Shown here piece by piece: positions 19,801 through 33,593 of a stretch of 64,000 bases of DNA. The notes under the pieces are model-generated. The model was not told where the DNA came from. It did not search any database and saw nothing but the letters and a program-made list of their open reading frames with translations. This DNA is from Eutreptiella sp. 'Long Island Sound 2002'. Taxonomy: Eukaryota; Euglenozoa; Euglenophyceae; Eutreptiales; Eutreptiaceae. The stretch lies in assembly GCA_964036045.1 (NCBI GenBank), contig OZ038384.1, positions 51,684,843 to 51,748,842 of the forward strand, read 5' to 3'. How positions within the stretch are numbered: position 1 is the first letter of the stretch; each line of letters opens with the position of its first letter. A program made the translations under genes and the position numbers.

Positions 19801-22800
19801 GAAAACTTCAGTTCTTGAGCTGCCCAGGGTGAAAAGCTGCATGAGCAGGTTGTGTACCGGCCCATTCACTAGGCTATTATTGGTGGAAACAGTCATTTCG
19901 CGTCTTTGGCTCGGGTTGTGACCGGCTCTCAGCAAGGCTAGAGACTGCAAAAAACGTCCTTCGGTATCCTAGTAGGCATGTACTGTCACAACATCCCCAC
20001 TCACACCCCTCAAAGTGGGTACCACGGGGTCACCTAGGTCGCAAAAACCGCCAACATACCAAAAATGGCTGAAAAGTGCATAAACCGCATCAGCGCTCGT
20101 CCCACTCCGCCCCATACAAACCCCATGGAGTCGGGACCCGGAAACACTTTTTCGGCTCAAAATCAAAATAAAGCAAAAGATTCATGATTTTCGAAGCAAA
20201 AAAGGGGGTCATTTTTTGACACCCCCCATCCCCCCCTCCACCTCCCTGAAAACCTCAAAAAAGTGGGTTTCAAGTGGGGGGGGGGGGTCTGGGGGGTCCG
20301 GACCAAAAACTCATCGGGGGATGCCTTTATTGGACAAAATAATGATTTTACAAGGGGTTAAACTAACAAATCAACCCCTTAGGGTAGGGTACGCGGATAG
20401 GCCCAAAAAGGCCCAAATGGGGGGTATGTGGCGTTTTCCCCTATATACACCTGCCTGGCTTTGATCTAACAACCTCTGCGAGGTGATTCGATTTTTGAGC
20501 TGGCCACGGTGAAAAACTGCACAAGCAGGTTGTGTACCCATCCCTTGGGAGACCCCCCCCCATTGCAGCTAATACCGAAAAAGGGTCAAAAAAACACGTA
20601 AATACGGCCCAAAACATGCTTTACATACCTTGGATGGTCATTTTAGGTGGTCACAATATCAAAAAAAAAACAAGTTTCGAAAACTTCAGTTCTTGAGCTG
20701 CCCAGGGTGAAAAGCTGCATGAGCAGGTTGTGTACCGGCCCATTCACTAGGCTATTATTGATGGAAACAGTCATTTCGCGTCTTTGGCTCGGGTTGTGAC
20801 CGGCTCTCAGCAAGGCTAGAGACTGCAAAAAACGTCCTTTGGTATCCTAGTAGGCATGTACTGTCACAACATCCCCACTCACACCCCTCAAAGTGGGTAC
20901 CACGGGGTCACCTAGGTCGCAAAAACCGCCAACATACCAAAAATGGCTGAAAAGTGCATAAACCGCATCAGCGCTCGTCCCACTCCGCCCCATACAAACC
21001 TCATGGAGTCGGGACCCGGAAACACTTTTTCGGCTCAAAATCAAAATAAAGCAAAAGATTCATGATTTTCGAAGCAAAAAAGGGGGTCATTTTTTGACAC
21101 CCCCCATCCCCCCCTCCACCTCCCTGAAAACGTCAAAAAAGTGGGTTTAAGTGGGGGGGGGGGGTCTGGGGGTCCGGACCAGAAACTCATCGGGGGATGC
21201 CTCTATTGGACAAAATAATGATTTTACAAGGGGTTAAACTAACAAATCAACCCCTTGGGGTAGGGTACGCGAATAGGCCCAAAAAAGCCAAAATGGGGGG
21301 GTATGTGGCGTTTTCCCCTATATACGCCTACCTGGCTTTGATCTAACAACCTTTGCGAGGTGATTCGATTTTTGAGCTGGCCACGGTGAAAAACTGCACA
21401 AGCAGGTTGTGTACCCATCCCTTGGGAGACCCCCCCCCATTTGGAGCTAATACCGGAAAAGGGTCAAAAAAACACGTAAACACGGCCCAAAACATGCTTT
21501 ACATACCTTGGATGGTCATTTTAGGTGGTCACAATATCAAAAAAAACAAGTTTCGAAAACTTCAGTTCTTGAGCTGCCCAGGGTGAAAAAGTGCATGAGC
21601 AGGTTGTGTACCGGCCCATTCACTAGGCTATTATTGGTGGAAACAGTCATTTCGCGTCTTTGGCTCGGGTTGTGACCGGCTCTCAGCAAGGCTAGAGACT
21701 GCAAAAAACGTCCTTCGGTATCCTAGTATGCATGTTCTGTCACAACATCCCCACTCACACCCCTCGGAGTGGGTACCACGGGGTCACCTAGGTCGCAAAA
21801 ACCGCCAACATGAGCAAAAAAGGCGGAAAAGTGCATAAACCGCATCAGCGCTCGTCCCACTCCGCCCCATACAAACCCCATGGAGTCGGGACCCGGAAAC
21901 ACTTTTTGGGCTCAAAATCAAAATAAAGCAAAAGATTCATGATTTTCGAAGCAAAAAAAGGGGGTCATTTTTTGACACCCCCCATCCCCCCCTCCACCTC
22001 CCTGAAAACCTCAAAAAAGTGGGTTTCAAGTGTGGGGGGGGGGGGTCTGGGGGGTCTGGACCAAAAACTCATTGGGTGATGCGTTTCTTGGACAAAATAA
22101 TGATTTTACAAGGGGTTAAACTAACAAATCATCCCTTTGGGGTAGGGTACGCAAATAGGCCCAAAAAGGCCAAAATGGGGGGGTATGTGGCGTTTTCCCC
22201 TATGTACACCTGCCTGGCTTTGATCTAACAACCTCTGCGAGGTGATTCGATTTTTGAGCTGGCCACGGTGAAAAACTGCACAAGCAGGTTGTGTACCCAT
22301 CCCTTGGGAGACCCCCCCCCATTGGAGCTAATACCGAAAAAGGGTCAAAAAAACACGTAAACACGGCCCAAAACATGCTTTACATACCTTGGATGGTCAT
22401 TTTAGGTGGTCACAATATCAAAAAAAACAAGTTCCGAAAACTTCAGAGCATGAGCTGCCCAGGGTGAAAAGCTGCATGAGCAGGTTGTGTACCGGCCCAT
22501 TCACTAGGCTATTATTGGTGGAAACAGTCATTTCGCGTCTTTGGCTCGGGTTGTGACCGGCTCTCAGCAAGGCTAGAGACTGCAAAAAACGTCCTTCGGT
22601 ATCCTAGTATGCATGTACTGTCACAACATCCCCACTCACACCCCTCAGAGTGGGTACCACGGGGTCACCTAGGTCGCAAAAACCGCCAACATGAGCAAAA
22701 AAGGCGGAAAAGTGCATAAACCGCATCCCACTCCGCCCCATACACACCCCATGGAGTCGGGACCCGGAAACACTTTTTCGGCTGAAAATCAAAATAAAGC

Positions 22801-25800
22801 AAAAGATTCATGATTTTCGAAGCAAAAAAAGGGGGTCATTTTTTGACACCCCCCATCCCCCCCTCCACCTCCCTGAAAACCTCAAAAAAGTGGGTTTCAA
22901 GTGTGGGGGGGGGGTCTGGGGGGTCTGGACCAAAAACTCATAGGGGGATGCGTTTCTTGGACAAAATAATGATTTTACAAGGGGTTAAACTAACAAATCA
23001 TCCCTTTGGGGTAGGGTACGCAAATAGGCCCAAAAAGGCCAAAATGGGGGGGTATGTGGCGTTTTCCCCTATATACACCTGCCTGGCTTTGATCTAACAA
23101 CCTCTGCGAGGTGATTCGATTTTTGAGCTGGCCACGGTGAAAAACTGCACAAGCAGGTTGTGTACCCATCCCTTGGGAGACCCCCCCCCCCATTGGAGCT
23201 AATACCGGAAAAGGGTCAAAAAAAAACACGTAAACACGGCCCAAAACATGCTTTACATACCTTGGATGGTCATTTTAGGTGGTCACAATATCAAAAACAA
23301 AACAAGTTTCGAAAACTTCAGTTCTTGAGCTGCCCAAGGTGAAAAGCTGCATGAGCAGGTTGTGTACCGGCCCATTCACTAGGCTATTATTGGTGGAAAC
23401 AGTCATTTCGCGTCTTTGGCTCGGGTTGTGACCGGCTCTCAGCAAGTCTAAGGACTGCAAAAAACGTCCTTCGGTATCCTAGTATGCATGTACTGTCACA
23501 ACATCCCCACTCACACCCCTCAGAGTGGGTACCACGGGGTCACCTAGGTCGCAAAAACCGCCAACATGAGCAAAAAAGGCGGAAAAGTGCATAAACCGCA
23601 TCAGCGCTCGTCCCACTCCGCCCCATACAAACCCCATGGAGTCGGGACCCGGAAACACTTTTTCGGCTCAAAATCAAAATAAAGCAAAAGATTCATGATT
23701 TTCAAAGCAAAAAAAGGGGGTCATTTTTTGACACCCCCCATCCCCCCCTCCACCTCCCTGAAAACCTCAAAAAAGTGGGTTTCAAGTGTGGGGGGGGGGG
23801 TCTGGGGGGTCCAGACCGAAAACTCATCGGGGGATGCGTTTCTTGGAAAAAATAATGATTTTACAAGGGGTTAAACTAACAAATCATCCCTTTGGGGTAG
23901 GGTACGCAAAAAGGCCCAAAAAGGCCCAAATGGGGGGTATGTGGCGTTTTCCCCTATATACACCTGCCTGGCTTTGATCTAACAACCTCTGCGAGGTGAT
24001 TCGATTTTTGAGCTGGCCACGGTGAAAAACTGCACAAGCAGGTTGTGTACCCATCCCTTGGGAGACCCCCCCCCCCCATTGGAACTAATACCGGAAAAGG
24101 GTCAAAAAAACACGTAAACACGGCCCAAAACATGCTTTACATACCTTGGATGGTCATTTTAGGTGGTCACAATATCAAAAAGAAAACAATGTTCGAAAAC
24201 TTCAGTTCTTGAGCTGCCCAAGGTGAAAAGCTGCATGAGCAGGTTGTGTACCGGCCCATTCACTAGGCTATTATTGGTGGAAACAGTCATTTCGCGTCTT
24301 TGGCTCGGGTTGTGACCGGCTCTCAGCAAGGCTAGAGACTGGAAAAAACGTCCTTCGGTATCCTAGTATGCATGTACTGTCACAACATCCCCACTCACAC
24401 CCCTCAGAGTGGGTACCACGGGGTCACCGAGGTCGCAAAAACCGCCAACATGAGCAAAAAAAGCGGAAAAGTGCATAAACCGCATCAGCGCTCGTCCCAC
24501 TCCGCCCCATACAAACCCCATGGAGTCGGGACCCGGAAACACTTTTTCGGCTTAAAATCAAAAGAAAGCAAAAGATTCATGATTTTCGAAGCAAAAAAAG
24601 GGGGTCATTTTTTGACACCCCCCATCCCCCCCTCCACCTCCCTGAAAACCTCAAAAAAGTGGGTTTCAAGTGGGGGGGGGGGGGGTCTGGGGGGTCTAGA
24701 CCAAAAACTCATTGGGGGATGTGTTTCTTGGACAAAATAATGATTTTACAAGGGGTTAAACTAACAAATCAACCCCTTGGGGTAGGGTACGCAAATAGGC
24801 CCAAAAAGGCCAAAATGGGGGGGTATGTGGCGTTTTCCCCTATATACGCCTGCCCGGCTTTGATCTAACAACCTCTGCGAGGTGATTCGATTTTTGAGCT
24901 GGCCACGGTGAAAGCTGCACAAGCAGGTTGTGTACCCATCCCTTGGGACGCCCCCCCCATTGGAGCTAATACCGAAAAAGGGTCAAAAAAACACGTAAAC
25001 ACGGCCCAAAACATGCTTTACATACCTTGGATGGTCATTTTAGGTGGTCACAATATCAAAAAAAAAAAACAAGTTTCGAAAACTTCAGTTCTTGAGCTGC
25101 CCAGGGTGAAAAGCTGCATGAGCAGGTTGTGTACTGGACCATTCACTAGGCTGTTATTGGTGGAATCAGTCATTTCGCGTCTTTGGCTCGGGTTGTGACC
25201 GGCTCTCAGCAAGGCTAGAGACTGCAAAAAACGTCCTTCGGTATCCTAGTAGGCATGTACTGTCACAACATCCCCACTCACACCCCTCAGAGTGGGTACC
25301 ACGGGGTCACCTAGGTCGCAAAAACCGCCAACATACCAAAAATGGCTGAAAAGTGCATAAACCGCATCAGCGCTCGTCCCACTCCGCCCCATACAAACCC
25401 CATGGAGTCGGGACCCGGAAACACTTTTTCGGCTCAAAATCAGAATAAAGCAAAAGATTCATGATTTTCGAAGCAAAGAAAAGGGGGTCATTTTTTGACA
25501 CCCCCCATCCCCCCCTCCACCTCCCTGAAAACCTCAAAAAAGTGGGTTTCAAGTGGGGGGGGGGGTGTCTGGACCCCCGGACCAAAAACTCATTGGGGGA
25601 TGCCTCTATTGGACAAAATAATGATTTTACAAGGGGTTAAACTAACAAATCATCCCTTTGGGGTAGGGTACGCGAATAGGCCCAAAAAGGCCAAAATGGG
25701 GGGGTATGTGGCGTTTTCCCCTATATACGCCTGCCTGGCTTTGATCTAACAACCTCTGCGAGGTGATTCGATTTTTGAGCTGGCCACGGTGAAAAACTGC

Positions 25801-28800
25801 ACAAGCAGGTTGTGTACCCATCCCTTGGGAGGCCCCCCCCATTGGAGCTAATACCGAAAAAGGGTCAAAAAAACACGTAAACACGGCCCAAAACATGCTT
25901 TACATACCTTGGATGGTCATTTTAGGTGGTCACAATATCAAAAAAACAAGTTTCGAAAACTTCAGTTCTTGAGCTGCCCAGGGTGAAAAGCTGCATGAGC
26001 AGGTTGTGTACTGGACCATTCACTAGGCTATTATTGGTGGAAACAGTCATTTCGCGTCTTTGGCTCGGGTTGTGACCGGCTCTCAGCAAGTCTAGAGACT
26101 GCAAAAAACGTCCTTCGGTATCCTAGTAGGCATGTACTGTCACAACATCCCCACTCACACCCCTCAGAGTGGGTACCACGGGGTCACCTAGGTCGCAAAA
26201 ACCGCCAACATGAGCAAAAAAGGCGGAAAAGTGCATAAACCGCATCAGCGCTCGTCCCACTCCGCCCCATACAAACCCCATGGAGTCGGGACCCGGAAAC
26301 ACTTTTTCGGCTCAAAATCAAAATAAAGCAAAAGATTCATGATTTTCGAAGCAAAAAAAGGGGGTCATTTTTTGACACCCCCCATCCCCCCCTCCACCTC
26401 CCTGAAAACCTCAAAAAAGTGGGTTTCAAGTGGGGGGGGGGGGTCTGGGGGGTCCGGACCAAAAACTCATCGGGGGATGCCTCTATTGGACAAAAAGATG
26501 ATTTTACAAGGGGTTAAACTAACAAATCAACCCCTTGGGGTAGGGTACGCGAAAAGGCCCAAAAAGGCCAAAATGGGGGGGTATGTGGCTTTTTCCCCTA
26601 TATACGCCTGGCTGGCTTTGATCTAACAACCTCTGCGAGGTGATTCGATTTTTGAGCTGGCCACGGTGAAAAACTGCACAAGCAGGTTGTGTACCCATCC
26701 CTTGGGAGACCCCCCCCCCATTGGAGCTAATACCGAAAAAGGGTCAAAAAAACACGTAAACATGGCCCAAAACATGCTTTACATACCTTGGATGGTCATT
26801 TTAGGTGGTCACAATATCAAAAAAAAAAGTTTCGAGAACTTCAGTTCTTGAGCTGCCCAGGGTGAAAAGCTGCATGAGCAAGTTGTGTACCGGCCCATTC
26901 ACTAGGCTATTATTGGTGGAAACAGTCATTTCGCGTCTTGGGCTCGGGTTGTGACCGGCTCTCAGCAAGGCTAGAGATTGCAAAAAACGTCCTTCGGTAT
27001 CCTAGTAGGCATGTACTGTCACAACATCCCCACTCACACCCCTCGGAGTGGGTACCACGGGGTCACCTAGGTCGCAAAAACCGCCAACATACCAAAAATG
27101 GCTGAAAAGTGCATAAACCGCATCAGCGCTCGTCCCACTCCGCCCCATACAAACCCCATGGAGTCGGGACCCGGAAACACTTTTTCGGCTCAAAATCAAA
27201 ATAAAGCAAAAGATTCATGATTTTCGAAGCAAAAAAGGGGGTCATTTTTTGACACCCCCCATCCCCCCCTCCACCTCCCTGAAAACCTCAAAAAAGTGGG
27301 TTTCAAGTGGGGGGGGGGGGTCTGGGGGGTCCGGACCAAAAACTCATCGGGGGATGCCTCTATTGGACAAAATAATGATTTTACAAGGGGTTAAACTAAC
27401 AAATCATCCCTTTGGGGTAGGGTACGCGAATAGGCCCAAAAAGGCCAAAATGGGGGGGTATGTGGCGTTTTCCCCTATATACGCCTGCCTGGCTTTGATC
27501 TAACAACCTCTGCGAGGTGATTCGATTTTTGAGCTGGCCACGGTGAAAAACTGCACAAGCAGGTTGTGTACCCATCCCTTGGGAGACCCCCCCCCATTGG
27601 AGCTAATACCGAAAAAGGGTCAAAAAAACACGTAAACACGGCCCAAAACATGCTTTACATACCTTGGATGGTCATTTTAGGTGGTCACAATATCAAAAAA
27701 ACAAGTTTCGAAAACTTCAGTTCTTGAGCTGCCCAGGGTGAAAAGCTGCATGAGCAGGTTGTGTACTGGACCATTCACTAGGCTATTATTGGTGGAAACA
27801 GTCATTTCGCGTCTTTGGCTCGGGTTGTGACCGGCTCTCAGCAAGGCTAGAGACTGCAAAAAACGTCCTTCGGTATCCTAGTAGGCATGTACTGTCACAA
27901 CATCCCCACTCACACCCCTCAGAGTGGGTACCACGGGGTCACCTAGGTCGCAAAAACCGCCAACATACCAAAAATGGCTGAAAAGTGCATAAACCGCATC
28001 AGCGCTCATCCCACTCCGCCCCATACAAACCCCATGGAGTCGGGACCCGGAAACACTTTTTCGGCTCAAAATCAAAATAAAGCAAAAGATTCATGATTTT
28101 CGAAGCAAAAAAAGGGGGTCATTTTTGACACCCCCCATCCCCCCCTCCACCTCCCTGAAAACCTCAAAAAAGTGGGTTTCAAGTGTGGGGGGGGGGGTCT
28201 GGGGGGTCCGGACCAAAAACTCATTGGGGGATGCCTCTATTGGACAAAATAATGGGTTAAACTAACAAATCAACCCCTTGGGGCAGGGTACGCGAATAGG
28301 CCCAAAAAGGCCAAAATGGGGGGGTATGTGGCGTTTTCCCCTATATACGCCCGCCTGGCTTTGATCTAACAACCTCTGCGAGGTGATTCGATTTTTGAGC
28401 TGGCCACGGTGAAAAACTGCACAAGCAGGTTGTGTACCCATCCCTTGGGAGACCCCCCCCCCCCCATTGGAGCTGATACCGAAAAAGGGTCAAAAAAACA
28501 CGTAAACACGGCCCAAAACATGCTTTACATACCTTGGATGGTCATTTTAGGTGGTCACAATATCAAAAAAAACCAAGTTTCGAAAACTTCAGTTCTTGAG
28601 CTACCCAGGGTGAAAAGCTGCATGAGCAGGTTGTGTACCGGCCCATTCACTAGACTATTATTGGTGGAAACAGTCATTTCGCGTCTTTGGCTCGGGTTGT
28701 GACCGGCTCTCAGCAAGGCTAGAGATTGCAAAAAACGTCCTTCGGTATCCTAGTAGGCATGTACTGTCACAACATCCCCACTCACACCCCTCAGAGTGGG

Positions 28801-30740
28801 TACCACGGGGTCACCTAGGTCGCAAAAACCGCCAACATACCAAAAATGGCTGAAAAGTGCATAAACCGCATCAGCGCTCGTCCCACTCCGCCCCATACAA
28901 ACCCCATGGAGTCGGGACCCGGAAACACTTTTTCGGCTCAAAATCAAAATAAAGCAAAAGATTCATGATTTTCGAAGCAAAAAAAGGGGGTCATTTTTTG
29001 ACACCCCCCATCCCCCCCTCCACCTCCCTGAAAACCTCAAAAAAGTGGGTTTCAAGTGGGGGGGGGGGGGTCTGGGGGTCCGGACCAAAAACTCATTGGG
29101 GGATGCCTCTATTGGACAAAAAGATGATTTTACAAGGGGTTAAACTAACAAATCATCCCTTTGGGGTAGGGTTCGCGAATAGGCCCAAAAAGGCCAAAAT
29201 GGGGGGGTATGTGGCGTTTTCCCCTATATACGCCTGCCTGGCTTTGATCTAACAACCTCTGCGAGGTGATTCGATTTTTGAGCTGGCCACGGTGAAAAAC
29301 TGCACAAGCAGGTTGTGTACCCATCCCTTGGGAGACCCCCCCCCATTGGAGCTAATACCGAAAAAGGGTCAAAAAAACACGTAAACACGGCCCAAAACAT
29401 GCTTTACATACCTTGGATGGTCATTTTAGGTGGTCACAATATCAAAAAAAAAACAAGTTTCGAAAACTTCAGTTCTTGAGCTACCCAGGGTGAAAAGCTG
29501 CATGAGCAGGTTGTGTACCGGCCCATTCACTAGGCTGTTATTGGTGGAAACAGTCATTTCGCGTCTTGGGCTCGGGTTGTGACCGGCTCTCAGCAAGGCT
29601 AGAGATTGCAAAAAACGTCCTTCGGTATCCTAGTAGGCATGTACAGTCACAACATCCCCACTCACACCCCTCAGAGTGGGTACCACGGGGTCACCTAGGT
29701 CGCAAAAACCGCCAACATGAGCAAAAAAGGCGGAAAAGTGCATAAACCGCATCAGCGCTCGTCCCACTCCGCCCCATACAAACCCCATGGAGTCGGGACC
29801 CGGAAACACTTTTTCGGCTCAAAATCCAAAAAAAACCGAAAAATTTTCTGATTTGCGACCCAAAAAAAGGGGGGGTCATTTTTTGACCCCCCCACCCACC
29901 CCTCCACCCCCCCCACCTCCCTCAAAACCCCATAAAAGTGGGTTTCAAGTGGGGGGGTCTGGGGGGTCCGGACCAAAAACTCATTGGGGGATGCATTTCT
30001 TGGACAAAATAATGATTTTACAAGGGGTTAAACTAACAATTCAACTCCTTCGGGTAGGGTACGCGAATAGGCCCAAAAAGGCCCGAAATGGGGGGTATGT
30101 GGCATTTTCCCCTATATACACCTGCCTGGCTTTGATCCAACGACCTCTGCGAGGTGACTCTTTGGGGGATGCGTTCATTGGACAAAAAAATGATTTTACA
30201 AGGGTTTAAACTAACAAAAGCAGGTTGTGTACCAATCCCATTCACTAGGCTATTATTGGTGGAAACAGTCATTTCGCATCGTTGGCACGGGTTGTGACCG
30301 GCTCTGAGCAAGGCTACAGATTTCAAAAAACGTGCTTCCGTATCCTAGTAGGCATGTACAGTCACAACATCCCCACTCACACCCCTCAGAGTGGGTACCA
30401 CGGGGTCACCCAGGTCGCAAAAACCGCCAACATACCAAACATGGCTGAAAAGTGCATAAACTGCATCAGCGCTCGTCCAACTCCGCCCCATACAAACCCC
30501 ATGGAGTCAGGACCCGGAAACACTTTTTCGGCTCAAAATCGGAAAAAGAAACCAAAAGATTCATGATTTTCGACCCACAAAAAGGGGGGGTCATTTTTTC
30601 GACATTTTGATTCCAACAATTCAACCCCTTGGGGTAGGGTACGTGAATATGCTCAAAAAGGCCCAAAATGGGGGGTATGTGGCGTTTTCCCCTATATACG
30701 CCTGCCTGCCTTTCATCTAACAACCTGTGCGAAGTGAATT
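16881..30740 (-). repeat. Right satellite-like array, ~880-bp units in tandem
   Basis: The landmark CTCTGCGAGG occurs at 18341, 19592, 20474, 21351 (one mismatch), 22233, 23102, 23987, 24873, 25754, 26631, 27508, 28374, 29257 and 30145. Spacings from 19592 on are 866-888 bp, with one 1251-bp unit before. Units are very similar to one another by eye and are the reverse complement of the array at 1-2330. The 1251-bp unit has two extra ~185-195-bp subrepeats. Each unit includes a G-run of 9-14 nt whose length varies from unit to unit. The array edges (16.9-18.3 kb and 30.15-30.74 kb) are more diverged and partial. Confidence 0.95.
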
Positions 30741-30789
30741 TTCCATTATTGACCTGTGGAGGGTGGAAAACTGCTTTTGCGCACTGACC

Positions 30790-31100
30790 AAATGCCACTG
30801 AACCACCTACAAACTAGGGGCAACAGAGGGGTTTCAGAAAATATCGAAATGTGAGAAATCTTCAAGTGTCACTAAACAGGCTACGCAACAACAATTTGGG
30901 GGCTTTCGCAGCGCCCATGGCACGGGCTAGATGGTTCTAGCGGCCACTACGTGGGTCCCCATAGGTGCTCAAGTACCCGTATTGTCACCAAACGATCACC
31001 CAAAACGATCCTAGGGGTAACAGAAGGGTTTCACGAAAAATCAAATTTCAAAAAACTTTCAGGTGCCACTAAACAGCCTACCTAGCGTGAAAACGGCTAA
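30790..31100. repeat. ~201-bp tandem duplication
   Basis: CTAGGGGCAACAGAGGGGTTTC at ~30815 and CTAGGGGTAACAGAAGGGTTTC at ~31012 each lead into an AAATC/AAATCTTCA...GTG(T/C)CACTAAACAG block. The spacing is about 200 bp and the copies are moderately diverged. Confidence 0.7.
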
Positions 31101-31109
31101 GTCCTCACT

Positions 31110-31510
31110 GGCAAGGGGCCATATGGGGGGGGGGGGGGCGACTGGGGGTACCTGGAGTTGGGGCCCGAGACCCCCGCCATGGGTTAGGGGGTCCATATAC
31201 AAGAAAAAAGTTTTCCAGGACCCAGATCCAAATACACACACAGCGGCCACAATACGCAAAGAAGTGTTGACCCCCCCCGACCCCCCCCTCCAAAAAAGGG
31301 GTACCCAAGTGCGGGGGGGGGGGGGGGGGTACTGAGTCGAAATCCAAAAAATCATTGGGGGATCTCTTTTGGTCCTAAAATGATGATTTTACAAGGGGTT
31401 AGACGTCAGAAACCATACAATGGGGTATGCTACGCGAACGACCTCAAAAAAAGGGGGTATATGACGCTCGCGCCTGCGCTTGATCTAACAACCTCTCTTC
31501 CAGGTGATTT
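31110..31510 (-). repeat. Diverged satellite monomer
   Basis: Poly(G)/poly(C) blocks (31127-31139, 31313-31329), then TCATTGGGGGAT, GATTTTACAAGGGGTTA, GGGGTATGCTACGCGAA and TTGATCTAACAACCTCT appear in the same order as in the ~880-bp unit, with many substitutions. It is an older dispersed relative of the array. Confidence 0.7.
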
Positions 31511-32430
31511 TCTACTAAGTTGCTCCCTGAGGAAAAAATAATTTTCTTCTACCAAGTGTTTTACTAAGTTTTGGAACTTGGTAAAAAGTCCACTCACAGA
31601 GGAAAAACTTAGTACCAAAATACTTTTTCCCCTAAATTCAAAAACATACAAAAAACTTTTATCAAGTTTGACCACAGACCCATTGGAGGCATCACAACCT
31701 CGTTATACTTTCCCCCTTCCATTGAGTGGTTTTCCGCAGACAATGCACAAGGTGTATCACTGCATGATACCTGCCCAATTTCATACATGTTGCCTGGTAC
31801 TGCCATGGCGATCTTTGTGATTATACCACAGACCATGTCGGCTGCATATGGGACTCGGTTTGGCTGAGGGGCCTTCACTTTGTTGGCCCGGCGCTCCTTG
31901 TCTCTGTCTCGTTCCTGGTCACATATTGCTTGGAGAGCCTAAACAACAGCCATGTTGTGCAGTTGCAAGCTAGGCATTGTGGAAACAATGCTCTCCCAAC
32001 TCCCTATCACAGCTGAAAGAGCAGTGCACCGATAAACGGGGGGGGGGATGGGCGTAGGCAGCCAGCAAGAATGATTTCAGCAAACTCAAGCAGTTTTGCT
32101 TCCTCACCCAAAGGTAGATCATGAAAGATTGATCTGACAAGACCTGTGATGTGCCAAATTGGGGACAGGGGTGGCTTCGCACGTTCAAATGATGAAATTC
32201 GAACGGTATGGCACAACCTTACATTTTGGCCACAACCAAGAGCCAACCAATCTAGAGGCCAATGGTGGATTGAACTAAAACTTATGATTCACTCTGTACA
32301 TGACCAATCTGCTATGCAGCAAAACAATATGGCAGCATGCAAATAAATCTATGACTGCGAATGTCTTAAAATATGATGATCAAGTCATCACCTACTTGTC
32401 AAATTGCATTGATCGCTTGTGCTGGCCATC
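31511..32430. other. Unannotated spacer
   Basis: AT-richer single-copy-looking sequence. A short inverted pair built on CTAAGTTTTGGAACTTGGTA lies near 31562-31615. No gene recognised; the open frames are short and have no family signature. Confidence 0.4.
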
Positions 32431-32440
32431 TCTCTCTCTG

Positions 32441-32522
<82 letters not shown>

Positions 32523-32715
32523 TGTGTATGTGACGCCCAGATCATTTTCAGACAACAAATAGTGCGTGGGTGTGCATGCAGGTGTGTGTGTGTGTGTGTA
32601 TGTGTTCTGCACGTGTGTGTGTGTGTGTGTGTGACGCCCAAATCTTTCAAATCATGCTCAAACTGTGAGGTTGTGTGTGTGTGTGTGTGTATGTGTGTGT
32701 GTGTGTGTATGTGTT
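32431..32715. repeat. Compound (CT)n/(TG)n microsatellite
   Basis: CT repeats at 32431-32457 run into TG repeats to 32530. Further TG blocks lie at 32582-32600, 32615-32632 and 32674-32712. Open frames across it are low-complexity artefacts. Confidence 0.95.
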
Positions 32716-33593
32716 TGCGTTGATTTGGTAAAACAGCTGAAGTGGTTCATGCCCCTCCCTGTCCAACCTCCTCCAACACCCTCATCACTGGATAATGAAA
32801 CCTCCAAATCATCTTGTATTAGCAGCTAGCCCCATTCCAGCATTTCTCAGAAGATCTGCCGGGGGCTTCTGCCTCCTTTTCCCCTTGGCCCACCCGACAG
32901 TTACGTGTGTCACAGGTAATTGAAGAAATCTGTGCCTCATTGCAGCGTTTCTGCCTTATCTGTGGCACAGAAAATCAGGGAAATTGTGGAAAAGCATGGA
33001 AAATCACAGAAATGGAGAATGGTGTCGCCATTCAGGTTGCTGGTTTTCGTTCTTTGCAAGTGATGTTGCTGTTTGCTGCTGCTGCTTTGCTTGTTTGGCA
33101 TTACTGTTGCTATTTACCTCTCCTCTCTAGTTTCTGCACGTCTGCTTCTAATGAACCCACAATTCCTGCATAGAAAACCATTCAGGAGGACTGAGATCTT
33201 TATTGTGTTGAGGTCTGTTGAAACATTTACAACACCAAAGATGTAATACAATTCTTGCAGTCAAGGTCTCCAGTTTTGTGGGAGGTTTCTCCATATCTGT
33301 GGTACCCAGTGACCGCTGCTACAATAGGGCGGTCATTTAGCTTGGCAGAAAGAAAATCGCCAAACACATTGCCAGGGACATGTGAGAAGCTTGTGTCATC
33401 ATGTTCCGGAACTGGAATGTGTCGGAAGGCGTCTCAAAATGGCAGTAGGCCCCTGCACTTGTTTTGAGCCCTTGCACCAACCCACCTCTCAGTCTTTCAA
33501 TTTTTTTGTATCATGTGATGGCTTGCGGGAAATAGGGATAAAGCAATAGGTTGCTTGCTCTTGAGGCCCTGAAGCCCAGATTTTTAACCGAAA

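Noticed and set aside
17815-29880. A ~62-65 codon minus-strand frame (SRKSVSGSRLHGVCMGRSG...) present in nearly every satellite unit, also at 195 and 1607 on the plus strand.
   Set aside because: Its conservation follows from recent tandem amplification. Some units break it, the diverged single monomers do not keep it, and it has no start context, domain or neighbour supporting translation.
19300-30200. Plus-strand frames of 80-140 codons running through the G-runs of satellite units (TPPIPPSTSLKTSKKWVSSG type).
   Set aside because: They cross homopolymers whose length varies between units, so the frame differs from unit to unit; low-complexity by-products.
16881-30740. A CRISPR array, suggested by regular spacing.
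   Set aside because: The period is ~880 bp with no short repeat/unique-spacer pattern, units are near-identical along their whole length, and the context is eukaryotic.
1-30740. The inverted arrays as terminal inverted repeats of one giant transposon.
   Set aside because: The arrays end at different internal points of the unit, differ in unit number and divergence, and no matching target duplication is visible.
32373-32723. Cys/Val-rich frames over 80 codons on both strands across TG repeats (also at 49.3, 53.7 and 59.6 kb).
   Set aside because: Direct translations of (TG)n and (CT)n; not genes.
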